64,000 bases of DNA from Golubevia sp. BC0850 (GCA_012976225.1 JAAVVG010000011.1:248001-312000); one strand, 5' to 3'. Positions 11,683-22,955 are shown, numbered from the stretch's first letter. Numbers and translations are program-made. Notes: a model not told the origin generated them from the letters alone.

Positions 11683-12802
11683 ATGGTTCCTTCTTACAAC
11701 TCAGTCATGTCTTGCGCTGCTATTTATGATACCATCGTTTGCTTTGGAGATAGTCTAACTTCTTTCGGGTTGACTGATTCTGGCTTCGTTTCTCGTTTAC
11801 AGTCAAGATATGACAGGAGGTTGGAAGGTGAGTGAGACTCATCACTCAATCTTAGAAGAATCTTTCCACACTCTTCTTTCAACATAATTGACCTTCTCAC
11901 TCTATCAATTCACTCTTACTCATTCAATCAGTCCTATGTCGAGGTTTCAGTGGCTACACAACCAGAGAAGCTTGCAAGATCGCTCCTAGACTTTTCCTTC
12001 CGAACCCTTCCAACAATGGTCGAATAGTTCTTACTATCGTTTGGTTTGGTGCAAACGATGCCGCTTTAGAAGGTCATAGACAACATGTGAGACTCTATCT
12101 ATGAAGAATCCAGAGACGATCTTGGAGCGATTAGTTGATTGAGTCTCTCTTCTTTCCCTTGGTCTTTCAGAACCCGCTGGAAAATTACCTCTCAGAGCTC
12201 GACTCGATCATCTCTACTATTCAGGATTCGATAGCCAAATCCTCAAACCCCACATCCATGGAGAAATCCTCGCTGCATACTACTCAGGCTCGAATCTTAC
12301 TTCTCACTCCTCCAGCCGTTCACGATAATGAATCGCTCTCGGGAGCAAGAGATTCGAATGTCACAAGGAAATATGCTCAAGCTCTCATGGAAAAGGATTT
12401 CGGGTCAGAACAAATCGTCAAGGTCGATATAAACTCCTTGTTTGAAGAGAAGGCAAAGGAAATGCAAGGAGGCTTGAAAACGTTGCTGAGAGAGGATGGG
12501 CTTCATATTTCTCAGAAAGGATATGATGTGAGTCTTTTAACTCTGTTCTCAACATTTGAACTAGGCTCGTTAGGTACTTCAGAGGAGATTATCTTACTTT
12601 CCCTTCCCCCGATGACTTTCATCTCAATTCTCAGGTCGTCTATGAAGCTTTGGTGGAGTCGATCTCGTCTAACTTTCCAGAATTGGATCCTGTTTCTCTT
12701 CCGATGATCATTCCTAGGTGGTCTCATTTAGATCGAGAGACAAGCTCGGAAGAGTTGGAGAGGCAATTAAGGACACCTAGCTTTGATGACCCAAAGCTGT
12801 AA
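11683..12802 (+). CDS. IAH1: SGNH/GDSL esterase, isoamyl-acetate hydrolase family (IAH1)
   Basis: Four exons (11683-11827, 11932-12086, 12171-12527, 12635-12802) give 274 residues. All four SGNH blocks are visible: the GDS nucleophile (VCFGDSLTSFG, Ser near residue 24), the oxyanion Gly in RGFSGYTTR, the Asn in FGANDA and the catalytic Asp/His pair in EDGLHIS. The order and spacing match yeast Iah1, which hydrolyses acetate esters such as isoamyl acetate; substrate here is inferred. Two in-frame Met codons are possible: 11683 (used, first in frame after a stop) and 11707, which lies closer to the conserved start of the family. The fourth exon (VVYEALVESI) follows directly on GYD as in homologues. 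Confidence 0.88.
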
Positions 12803-13103
12803 CAAGCGCCTAATTGGCTCAGAGTAATTCAGAGGAGAGGTCAATTCTACATATTTGAAGGGCTTGGAGAAAACAGAATAAGAAGCTTTGGAAGAATGTA
12901 GAAGGCCGATGAAAAGGTTGAAGGCCAGATGTTGAGCTCTCAGAAGTGGTTGACTGACAGAGAGAGTTGGATGTGCGAAACAGTAGAAAATTGACGGCTT
13001 CTTGGTCTATTGTTATTTTCAACCTACTTCTGGTTGAGTGGACTTCCAATCTCAAGATCTCAAATCTCAACCAGAATCGTTTCCATCTCTTCCTGATGGG
13101 CGA
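12803..13103. other. intergenic
   Basis: Nothing convincing. It probably contains the 3' untranslated region of the esterase gene. A long minus-strand open frame (12819-13391) crosses it, but its left part has no protein-like composition. Confidence 0.4.
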
Positions 13104-13361
13104 ATGGCAATCGGACCTCAGCTCATCATTTGGAGCTCGCTCCTTTTCGCGACGCTTTCTTTCGAATGTCGTATCCATGGAGCATCTTTGGAGATCGTCA
13201 GAAGAGCGAGGAGAACAAGAGCTAGGAGATGGAGAGCCCCGCCACCTGTTCTTGATGGTCTGTTTCGAATCCAGCAGAACGAGTTGGCGCCAGAGAGTCC
13301 GGTTTTGATTTACACTGTCTATCCATTTTCTCCAAACCCTCCTGACCTTACCATCGGCTGA
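13104..13361 (+). CDS. hypothetical small membrane protein (doubtful)
   Basis: An 85-codon frame beginning MAIGPQLIIWSSLLFATL, a plausible single membrane segment, followed by a basic stretch (VRRARRTRARRWR) and a Pro-rich tail. This looks like a type III single-pass layout, but no family is recognised and no promoter signal stands out. The opposite strand is also open here and reads VWRKWIDSVNQNRTLWRQL, which resembles the end of an F-box region. Only one of the two, or neither, can be real. Confidence 0.3.
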   Translation: MAIGPQLIIWSSLLFATLSFECRIHGASLEIVRRARRTRARRWRAPPPVLDGLFRIQQNELAPESPVLIYTVYPFSPNPPDLTIG

Positions 13362-13696
13362 CATTCTAGCTTGTTGAAGACCCGGGCCCAAAAAAGAAAG
13401 AGAAAGAAGGCATGCTCAGCAGACTTGTTCAATGGCATAGATAATTGACCATGCTGACTTGTTATGGCCAATCTTGCACGATATTCTCGAGTTTTGAACA
13501 GACCAGAGAAAGGAGTGGGTGGTAGAGAAAGAAGAGTGCAACTTTAAGAAACCTCTGAGAGTCTGAGTCCTCTCTTCCTCTCTTCCTCGCATCTAGCATC
13601 TCCTTGAACGACCCTCCACGGAAAAGAGCAAATTTATCGAGTCAAGTCAATTGCATCGAAAGCTTCAAGAACTGAGGCGAAGGATCGAATTAGTGA
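13362..13696. other. intergenic, promoter of the AN1 gene
   Basis: No coding frame. The CT-rich stretch around 13560-13620 is a likely core promoter for the gene starting at 13697. Confidence 0.4.
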
Positions 13697-14255
13697 ATGG
13701 ATTTAGCCTCTCAACCTGGAGTCCATTGCTCTCTAAAGCAGTGTTCAAGAATCTCCTTTCTTCCCATCAATTGCGTCGATTGCAGTTTACAATTCTGTGA
13801 AGAACATTATCTTTCAGATCAGCATGATTGTTCATCACCATCAAGTAAAACCTTGACAGATCAAGAGCTCACTCAAAGATTGATCGAAAAGAACCAGAGA
13901 GCAGGAACTCTTTCGGGACGACTACCTTGTCAAGCTCCAAAGTGCAAAGGCTTCAGTTTACACATAGAGAGAGAAGAGCAAGGAATCAATTTCAAACATC
14001 AAGCTCCAAGATGTGAAAGGTGTAGAGGGCTGTTCTGTATGAGGTCAGTTTCTTTCGGCTCTGATCTCGATTCGTCGCACTTTCTCTCACACCACATCTC
14101 CTTTCTTCTTTCTTGACAGTCATCGATCTTCAACGGCTCATAACTGTAAAGCACCAGCACCTCCGACTCAAGGGAATATCATCAGGTCAGAGAAGGATGC
14201 AAAGAAGGCCGCAATGAAAGCTTTGTTGGCCAAGAACTTTCCAAAGAAATCTTGA
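13697..14255 (+). CDS. AN1-type zinc finger protein, two fingers (CUZ1/ZFAND2-like)
   Basis: Exons 13697-14043 and 14120-14255 give 160 residues. Two AN1 zinc fingers are complete: the first, about residues 11-45, follows C-x4-C-x9-C-x2-C-x4-C-x2-H-x5-H-x-C; the second, about residues 77-126, has the same ligand order and is interrupted by the intron just before its first His. The tail is basic (KDAKKAAMKALLAKNF). ZFAND2/Cuz1 proteins bind Cdc48/p97 and the proteasome during stress, especially arsenite stress; that role is inferred from the finger pair. Yeast Cuz1 carries a ubiquitin-like domain after its finger region, and none fits in this short protein. Only about 280 bases separate its stop from the converging DHODH gene. 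Confidence 0.85.
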
Positions 14256-14532
14256 GAAGAAACAAAGGTCCAAAAACTCAAAGAGAAGTTGACGTGTATT
14301 TGTAGAAATAAAAAATAATCCAGTATCCTCAGGAGTGGAGCTGTGACAGAGTGAATGAGAACAGAGACTTCGACGCTGCCTCTAACTTCTCACGCTGATC
14401 ATCTCATGGCATGCCCATGTCAGAAACATGCATTCAAAGATCAAGAATTGTCTGGTAAAACTTCTTTGCAGTGTGTCACAAAACAGTGATCTATAGCCTA
14501 AGGAGTTTGATTTCTTCTAGTGTTCCAGCCCC

Positions 14533-17212
14533 TCAAACTACTCGAAGTTTATCAACCATTTTCAAATCAGGTCTTGGACCACCCATTCCAACTCTCCATT
14601 CACTATCCTTTGTACCAGCTCCAGCCTTCTCCTTCTTTTCAGTTTCCGCACTTCCTTTCCCTTCAGATGCCAACACTTCCCCTAAACTCTTCAAATCCAT
14701 CCCATCCTTTTCAACTTTTTCCCCACTCAAAACCTTTCCAGCGATCTTTTTCTTCTCTGTTTCCTCATTGAACTCAGGATCTAGTAAAGCCCAGTCCAAG
14801 CTAGCCTTTAATTTCTCTCCCATGGTTAGATTCCTTTGCTCTTCTTTCAATTTCTGTTGTTGGGAAATCAAATCTTTTAGGTTTTGAGTTTCTTCGGTTA
14901 ATTCGGTGTCTGAATTTTGAGATTCAGTTTCTGGAAGTTTTGAAAGATTGATTCCTAAAGCCTTGTTAACGTTGTCTAAAAGAGTTGAATATTCTTTGTC
15001 TGAAGGATCAGGTTTGAAAATTGGTAAGCTAGTTTTAGGATTTGAAGGCAAAGAAGGTTTAGTTGGAGCTTCAACAATCTTCTTCTTAGAAGAAGAAGAT
15101 TTAGACTCCTTCTTTTCAGGAACAGCTCTATCAAAAGAAGCAGAAGAAGTCGTTGAACCATTCAAAGAAGCTCTCAAAGCTTCAATCTCTGCTTTGATTC
15201 CAGCGACAGTTCTTCTATAAGTATCTTGACCATTTAGATTTGCTTTCTCCATCACTTCCAATTTCTCAACTTCTTGAACTTTCTTCTCAGATTCACTTCC
15301 GACCAATTCTATCCAACTTTTACCTTCTTCCTTTAAAAGCACTTCCAATTCATCTTTGATTCTCCTTGGAAGACCGATTCCTTTGTAACCGAAAGAAGTG
15401 TAAAGTTCAATGGCATCGGCTCCAGCTTTTGCGAAATCCAAAGCGTCTTTTCCAGATCCGATTCCACCACAACCGATTAAGGTGATCTTCTTTTGACTGT
15501 CATTTCCTTTTCCGTTGTGGTTCAATTCTGAATGTAGGATTCTAAGAGCATTTAGAGCTAGAGGTTTTAAAGGTTTACCAGACAATCCTCCGACCTCATT
15601 CGTTAATTCAGGATTTGAGATCAAACCTTCAGGTCTAGAAACCGTGGTATTCGAAATGATGATTCCATCGACTTGATTTTCTCTTGCAACAGAAGCAACA
15701 TCCTTCAGAGCCCCTTCCTGTAAATCAGAAGAAACCTTCAAGATGATAGGGACTTTCCCTTCCCTATAATTCCCGTTCAATCCTTGAATCCTAGGTAAAT
15801 CGTTTCTAGCCTGATTGCATTTCTTCAACAAATCATTCAACAGATCTTTTCCTTGAAGAGATCTCAAACCAGGAGTATTTGGACTTGAAACATTGATAAC
15901 CAATCCATCAGAATAAGCACCAAAAGTTTGAACTCCTTTCACGTAATCTGAACAATCGTTTTCTTTTGAAGTCTTGTTCTTTCCTAAATTAACGAAAAGT
16001 AAATGTCCTGGTCTTAAAGATCTTGGAAGATCGAAAGAATCTGAAATTGAAGAAATACTGGAAGTTGACATATGAGAAGCTAGTAAACTTGATGGGTTTG
16101 AAACATCGTTCTCTGAAAGAGTTAATCCTAAACCTATGTCTTCTGAAGAACTAGTTCTGGAAATCGAAGTTGGTGAAGGTGGTAAGTTATGAGATCCAAC
16201 TCCGAAAACCCATTTTCTAATCCTTTCTCTTAATCTTCCTAAAACTTCGGAGTGACCGTCTGAATTGAAACCGAATCGATTGATGGCTCCTTCATCTGCT
16301 GAGAGACGGAAGTAGCGAGGTTGAGAATTTCCGGGCTGAGGGGAGGTAGAAGGAAAAGAAAGATACAATTGAGAAGAGGTCCAAAAAGAGAAAAGGAGTG
16401 GAAGCTTTAGGGCGAGATGTGGACGCAGCACCAGAGGAGAGATGGAGAGGAGAGAGGGAGGAAGGAATGGACCTCATTGAAGCTAACCCTCCTCTACCTC
16501 GTCCTTCCAGCTCCTTCCACTTTCAAATTGAACAGACCGTACTCACCTGTGGTTCAGGAGTGACACTTCCAACTTCCACAATTCCGAAACCCAAATCTAA
16601 AAGACCATCGATTGCCATAGCTTGCTTGTCAAATCCAGCTGCCAAACCGATTGGATTAGAGAGTTTCCTTCCAAAGATCTATGAAGAGGTTTGAAGACCG
16701 ATCGATGAGAATTCATTCAAAGCACTGTCAAGATAGCATTCTTTAGAATCTTGAACGAACTCGACTCCACTCACCTCTGTTGCAAGCAACTCATGATCTA
16801 CCCCCTTATCCTTTGGCATGTAACCGGTGCTTAACAAGTTGATAGCCAATTTCTGAGCTTCTTCTGGATCTAAAGCAGCATGTAAGATTGGCATGGCGAT
16901 CCAGGAATGAATGGCAGATCTTGAATCTGCATAGTAGGCCACTAGAAGAGTTCCACCTGCGAGTAGCAGTGAGAGTGAGACGAAGGAGCGAAGTCTCGAA
17001 GGAGGAGCTGATCTGGTGAATAAAGTTCTAGTTGAAATTGAAGTTGGATTAGAGGAAGGAGAGAGAGTCGGCCTTCGAAGAGTTGAGGAGGAAGAAGAAG
17101 AGGAGGAGAGGATAGAAGGACGATTGGCATTCACAGCTGCTCTCCTCAAACTGCTACTGAAACTGCTGCTGCTGCTGCTCCTACTACTGGATGCGATCCT
17201 TGATGGAAGCAT
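14533..17212 (-). CDS. URA9: class 2 dihydroorotate dehydrogenase with long C-terminal extension
   Basis: Exons 16775-17212, 16547-16678 and 14533-16335 (all phase 0) give 790 residues. The enzyme oxidises dihydroorotate to orotate in pyrimidine synthesis, passing electrons to quinone at the mitochondrial inner membrane. Seen: a Ser/Arg-rich presequence, one membrane segment ([20 protein letters not shown], about 76-95), the quinone-site helices, [45 protein letters not shown] with the class 2 catalytic Ser, [10 protein letters not shown] and [10 protein letters not shown]. The barrel ends near residue 538. After it come about 250 charged, Ser/Lys-rich residues with coiled-coil-like parts, unusual for the family. 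A Ser-rich insert of about 60 residues also sits in a barrel loop. The gene is head-to-head with C1-THF synthase. Confidence 0.93.
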
Positions 17213-17373
17213 GATCTTCTGAAAGGATAAGGAGAACGCAAAAGACGGTGAATGTAGACTGCGAAGGGGAGAATCACCACAATAAGCTCCTCCGACGCTA
17301 ACCGACGTTTCTTCCTATTTATTTGCCATCACCGATCTTTCTTCTTCTTTCTCCCCTCTTTATGCGAAGATAG
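17213..17373. promoter_or_regulatory. short bidirectional promoter, DHODH / C1-THF synthase
   Basis: Only 161 bases separate the two opposed start codons. The stretch is CT-rich toward the plus-strand gene and has no clear TATA box. It must drive both a pyrimidine enzyme and a folate/purine one-carbon enzyme. It also contains a four-codon upstream reading frame (separate entry). Confidence 0.7.
17362..17373 (+). promoter_or_regulatory. minimal upstream ORF abutting the C1-THF synthase start
   Basis: ATG CGA AGA TAG: its stop codon is directly followed by the first main ATG at 17374. It would act only if transcription starts upstream of 17362, which the sequence cannot show. Confidence 0.45.
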
Positions 17374-20300
17374 ATGATCCATCCCTTTTGTTCCTCTTCG
17401 TCAAAATCATTGCATCTATCTCGCTCTTTATCCAAAACCGTTCTCTTTAGATCTTTCAGGACAAGTTCTTCTATCAGAAGCATCTCAATCTCTACTCAAT
17501 CTTCTTCAAGATTATCTTCACCTTCACCTTCACTTTCTCTATCTTTTCAAACTAGATCTTTTCACTTCTCTTCAATTAATCAATCCACTTTAAACATGGC
17601 TACTGCTCCAGGAGGCGCAAAGATCATCGATGGAACTGCTCTGGCAAAGTGAGTCTTCTTCTCTCTCTTCTCCTTCCCTCTCTACATGGCCATGACTCGC
17701 ACTCAGATGGAGGACTACTCTGAATGAGTGGTAGAATTCGATTGAGTCCTCACACGGCTTTCAATCCACTCCAAGAAACTCAATGCCGGATTGAGAGACC
17801 TTTGTTCCTTCTCACGGCGAACCATCTACACCGAGCTACCTCTCCAGTGGCTTTCAACTTTCTCTCTTCTCCTTTCCCACTCCCCGCGTTCTCAATCCCC
17901 TTAGCCACACACACTAATCTCTTGAATCTCACCTCTCTTTCCCCTCCTTGCAGGTCCGTTCGTGCCAAAGTTGCTGAACGTATCTCAACTCTTTCCAAAG
18001 AGTATGGTCACTTCCAACCTCATCTTTGCATTATGCAAGTAGGAGGTCAATCTGCATCTTCAACTTACATTCGTATGAAAAGACAAGCAGCAGAAGAATG
18101 TGGAATGAAATTCACTCACGTTCAATTACCAGAAGGAACTTCAGAGAAGGAAATCATTGCAAAAGTTACAGCTTTTAATGAAGATCCATCAGTTGATGGC
18201 TTGTTAGTTCAATTACCATTAGGAGACCATATTAATGCAGATGCAGAACGTAGAGTTACAGAAGCAGTTTCACCAAATAAAGATGTTGACGGTTTCCACG
18301 CTTTAAACATTGGACATTTATCTTCAAAAGCTTGTAACCCAATGTTCTTCCCTTGTACTCCAGCTGGATGCATTAAATTGTTGGAATCTGCTGGAATTAA
18401 CGATATGGGAGGTATGAGAGCTGTTGTTATCGGAAGATCTGATATCGTTGGAAATCCAGTCGCTGCTTTATTGAAATCTAGAAATTGTACTGTCACTCAA
18501 GTTCATTCAAAGACTAAGGATTTACCAGCTCATTTAAAAGAAGCTGACATCGTAGTGGCTGCTATGGGGAAAACTGAGTACGTTAAAGGTACTTGGTTAA
18601 AGAAAGGAGCCATCGTTATTGATGTTGGAACTAACTACGTACCAGATGATACCAAAAAATCAGGTCAGAGATTAGTAGGAGATGTAGAATTCTCTTCTGC
18701 AAGTGAAGTAGCTTCTGCTATCACTCCAGTTCCAGGAGGAGTGGGTCCAATGACTGTAGCTATGTTGATGGAAAACGTTCTTCGTGGAGCTGAAGCTTCT
18801 CTAGCTGCTGGTCGTAGAGGCAGAGGGGTCGTGACTCCAAACCAGCTCACAATCTTGGAGAACGTTCCTTCCGATATCGAAGTTGCTAGATCTCAAACTC
18901 CAAAACCAATCACCAAGGTAGCCAACGAAATCGGAATCTTATCTTCGGAATTGGAACCTTATGGAGATGTCAAAGCCAAGGTCGATCTCTCAATCTTGGA
19001 TAGGCTAAAGGATAGATCTAATGGAAAGTACATCGTCGTAGCTGGAATCACTCCAACCCCTCTAGGAGAAGGAAAATCAACTACCACCATCGGTTTGGCT
19101 CAAGCTTTGGGAGCTCATCTAGGAAAGCCAGCCTTTGCTTGTGTCAGACAACCTTCTCAAGGTCCAACTTTCGGAATCAAAGGAGGAGCCGCTGGAGGAG
19201 GATACTCTCAAGTCATTCCAATGGAGGAATTCAACTTACATCTTACCGGAGACAACCACGCAGTTCAAGCCGCCAACAATCTTCTAGCCGCCGCCATCGA
19301 CGCTCGTATGTTCCACGAAGCTACTCAAAAGGATGGACCCCTCTTCGACAGACTTTGCCCCAAGAAGAAAGGAAAGAGAACTTTCGCTCCAGTCATGTTC
19401 AAACGTCTACAGAAGTTAGGAATCGACAAGACCGATCCAGATACCTTGACTGAGGAGGAGAAATCTAAGTTCGCTCGTCTAGACATCGATCCAGAAGCTG
19501 TCACTTGGCACAGAGTCACTGATACCAATGATCGTTTCTTACGTCAAATCACTGTCGGTCAAGCTTCAACTGAGAAAGGTCAAGAACGTAGAACTGGATA
19601 CGACATCGCTGTAGCTTCTGAATGTATGGCTGTCTTGGCTCTAGCAAAGGACGTCAAGGATATGAGAGATCGTCTCGGAAAGATGGTTATTGGATCTTCA
19701 AGGGCTGGAGACGCTGTCACTGCTGATGATATCGGAATCGGAGGAGCTCTAGCTGTCTTGATGAAGGATGCTATCAAACCAAATCTCATGCAAACTTTGG
19801 AAGGAACTCCAGTCTTCGTTCACGCTGGTCCATTCGCAAACATCGCTCACGGAAATTCTTCAATTCTAGCAGATGCAGTAGCTCTGAAATTAGGTGGTTT
19901 AGACAAAGGTGAATCAGAAGATAGAATCGGTTATGTCATTACTGAAGCTGGTTTCGGTGCTGATATCGGAATGGAGAAATTCTGTAACATCAAATGTAGA
20001 GAAAGTGGTTTAACTCCAGATGCTGTGGTTCTAGTCGCAACTGTTAGAGCTTTGAAATCTCATGGTGGTGGTCCAGATGTCTCTCCCGGAAAGCCTCTTT
20101 CTGAAGTTTACACCCAAGAGAACCTTGAAATCTTGGAAAAAGGCACCATCAACTTGAAGAAACACATTGAAAATGCTAAGAAATTCGGTTTAAAGGTGAT
20201 CGTTGCTGTTAACAAATTCACGACTGATACTCAAGCTGAATTGGATTTGGTTTGTAAGAAAGCTATTGAAGCTGGTGCTGATGCTGCTGTACCTGCTAAC

Positions 20301-20846
20301 CATTGGGCTGAAGGTGGAAAAGGTGCCGTAGATCTCGCTAAAGCTGTCATCACTCAATTGGAAGGTAAAAAATCTGATTTCAAATTCCTCTACGATGTTA
20401 ATCTTCCAATCACTCAAAAGATTGAGATTATTGCTAAGGAAATGTATGGGGCTGCTGGATTGGAAGTTAGTGAGAGAGCTGCTAAAGAAATTGCTACTTA
20501 TGAGAAACAAGGTTATGGTAACCTTCCTATTTGTATGGCAAAGACTCATGTGAGTGTCATCGAGGTAGAGAATTTCACTTGAAACCTACTGACCCTTTCT
20601 TTGCTTCCTCCCATCGTGTTCTCCCCTTCCCATCAGCTTTCCATCTCTCACGAGCCAACTCTAAAGGGAGCTCCAGAACAGTGGGAGCCTTTCAACGTCC
20701 CTATTCGTGAGGTCAAACTCTCTGCCGGAGCCAAGTTCATCTACCCTCTCTGTGGTGCTATGCAAACTATGCCAGGTCTATCAACTCGTCCAGGATATTA
20801 TGACATCGATCTCGATGATGACGGAAAGGTTCAAGGACTCTTCTAA
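17374..20846 (+). CDS. MIS1: trifunctional C1-tetrahydrofolate synthase
   Basis: Exons 17374-17648, 17954-20549 and 20637-20846 give 1026 residues. The enzyme combines methylene-THF dehydrogenase, methenyl-THF cyclohydrolase and formyl-THF synthetase, feeding purine, thymidylate and methionine synthesis. Seen: dehydrogenase/cyclohydrolase domain with the catalytic Tyr/Lys pair (TYIRMKRQ), [16 protein letters not shown], the NADP-binding [11 protein letters not shown] and [11 protein letters not shown]; then the synthetase domain with the P-loop ([12 protein letters not shown]), [26 protein letters not shown] and the closing PGYYDIDLD. The first 73 residues are rich in Ser and Arg with almost no acidic residues, a typical mitochondrial presequence. 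A second Met (ATG 17596, MATAPGGAK) begins the cytosol-type protein and has a better context than the first. The 305-base first intron is long for this genome. Confidence 0.95.
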
Positions 20847-21421
20847 GCGGATACTCTCCATCTCAGTTCCTCTTCTTCTCGTACAAGTCTTCTAGATCTG
20901 CTTCCTTCTTTGCTTCTTCTTCAACAAAAAAAAACTTAAATTCAAAATTCTTTCAAAGCGTTCTCCTTTACTCACATTTCAACTTGTAACCGATTTCTCA
21001 AATTTTTCCTTCTCGTTCAATTATAATGTCTCAACGCAACTCAATCTTCAACTGACCGCTTCTCTTTTCTCTTTATCTCAAAACACTCAAAACCTCATGA
21101 TTTTTTTTACCTTGCTCATCTGTTTCTTGTACTCTTAAAGGGCTCAACGTCCCCCATTTGCTTTTTCAACAAAAAGTTCTTTTTTTCTCTAGCTTCTTCT
21201 ATCCTCCCGCTGAAAATGTGATCTGCTTCTTATTCGTCTTTTGCCTTTTAGAAATGAAATGAAACTGTCTACATCTGATTCGATATAGCGAGGGAATGCT
21301 CGTTTTGTCTTGGCACGAAGACAAAATCAGACAACAAAGGAGAGCAGTGAAGGAACAGTTGCGAGGTTCTAAGTATCTAAAGCAATCAACGGACGCTTCT
21401 CTGAAGCATCCAAAAAATCGT
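20847..21421. other. intergenic, convergent 3' ends
   Basis: AT-rich with T and A runs, as expected for two facing 3' untranslated regions. No gene seen. Confidence 0.55.
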
Positions 21422-22955
21422 CTATAATTTTCCTAATCTTGTAGCACCATCCAATCGAATTGTAGATCCATTCTGCATCAAATTGGAAAGACTTGAAGGG
21501 TCAGTAGGTGTGGCAAAGCGCTCTTTCAAATTCGAACCCTTATCGCCACTCACCAAAATTTCATTCTCAATAATAGAGACACAAGCCATTGCGAATTCTT
21601 CAGGATGACCGAATCGGGCTGGAAACTCAGCAGATTTGAGAATCTGAGCTCTGGCTCTATCAGGTAGCCTTCTCATCATTGGAGTTTCGAAGAGAGCAGG
21701 AGCAAGAGCCATGACTCTGATTCCATACCAAGCTAAATCTCTTGCCATCGGAAGAGTCAAAGAAATGACTCCTCCTTTACTTGAACCATAAGCTGCTTGT
21801 CCCATCTGGTGAGAGGGGAGGGAGATAGGTTAGAACGAACGCAAAGAGCCAGCGGAAAGATATGTAGAATAGAGAGACGTCAGAACCTCTGGGCGGTTTG
21901 CAAAATCGAAGATGAGGTTTCCCGAACTAGAAATCGGTTAAAGAGCACTCACCTGCCCTTCTAGACCAGCAGCTGAGGCTGTATTGATGATAACTCCAGC
22001 GTCTCTAGTTGCTTCGGTTGGCTTGGGAACTGGGTTTGGCATGTCCTTCACAATTCTAGCGGCTACTAATCGAGAGACGTTGAAGGTTCCAACTAAATTA
22101 ATATCCACTACGGTTTTGAAAGTTGATAGATCCTAAAGGGGAGAAAAACAGACCATGTGAACATTCCGAGAACAGATGAAAGTTAGCCTTCAAAAGGGGA
22201 TGTCAAAAGTTTAGGAGATCCTTCTGCATACATCTAGTTGGAAAGCGAATACTCACGAATGGTTGACCTTCCATGTCAAGAGTCTGGATAGTTTAGAAAA
22301 GGGAGAGTGGGGAGGATTAGATTCGATAGATTGGGGATGAGAGAGCTTATCGGAAGACATCCTTCCTGCATCTTCCTGAGCTCAAGCTTCGCAACTTCCT
22401 TCGTAATGAAAGGTCCAGCGACAGGTGACCATAACCAATGCAATCTCCATTCAGCTCCAGAGCTCTCCCTGAGATGTTGACTAGCAGCTATTCCCTCCGA
22501 CCTCTATCCTCTATACCTCTCCTAGCCTTACTCTAACTCACCTTTCCAGCCATTGCCACCCCACCACAATTAATGACTCCACCAATCTGAACTCCCTTCC
22601 ACAAAGAATCGCATTCCTTCAAAGCATTGACCACATCGTCTTCCTCGCATACGTCCACTCTGAAAGCCATTGCTCTCTTAGTCTTGAGTTTATCTGAATT
22701 GAGAGAGTCAGCTACTGCTTGAGCACCCTCCTCGTTCAGATCCCAAATTCCTACGTAAGCTCCTTTTGAATGGAGTAATCTGGCAGTAGCATCTCCTAAG
22801 CCTGAGGCACCACCTGATAGATGCAGATGGGGAGAGGTGATTGGGAGGTGGGAGTGAGACAAGACAAGGATCGTTTGCTGCAAGGAAGAGGGAGGCTTGG
22901 TTCCCTTCAAGTCTTACTTACCTGTGATATAGAAGACTCTGTCTTTAATTTGCAT
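21422..22955 (-). CDS. short-chain dehydrogenase, HSD17B10 / 3-hydroxyacyl-CoA dehydrogenase type 2-like
   Basis: Six exons (22922-22955, 22542-22813, 22257-22283, 21953-22132, 21554-21805, 21422-21472) give 271 residues. Seen: the Rossmann glycine motif (TGGASGLGDA), acidic residue for NAD preference (GIWDLNE), NCGG, the catalytic Ser (INTASAAGLEGQ), YGSSKGG with the Tyr/Lys pair, and IRLDGATR at the end. The family (human HSD17B10) oxidises short branched 3-hydroxyacyl-CoAs in isoleucine degradation and beta-oxidation, usually in mitochondria. The last three residues are GKL, which resembles but does not match the peroxisomal PTS1. The third exon is only 27 bases; the last intron (81 bases) keeps frame and has no stop. 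The gene is head-to-head with PEX13. Confidence 0.9.

Noticed and set aside
12528-12634. alternative coding reading of the last esterase intron (DDFHLNSQ before VVYEAL)
   Set aside because: The direct GYD-to-VVYEAL junction matches the family and uses canonical sites; the similarity to a DGLH motif is probably chance.
21525-21540. second B-box-like GGTTCGAAT on the minus strand
   Set aside because: Lies in the SDR intron and lacks the rest of a tRNA.
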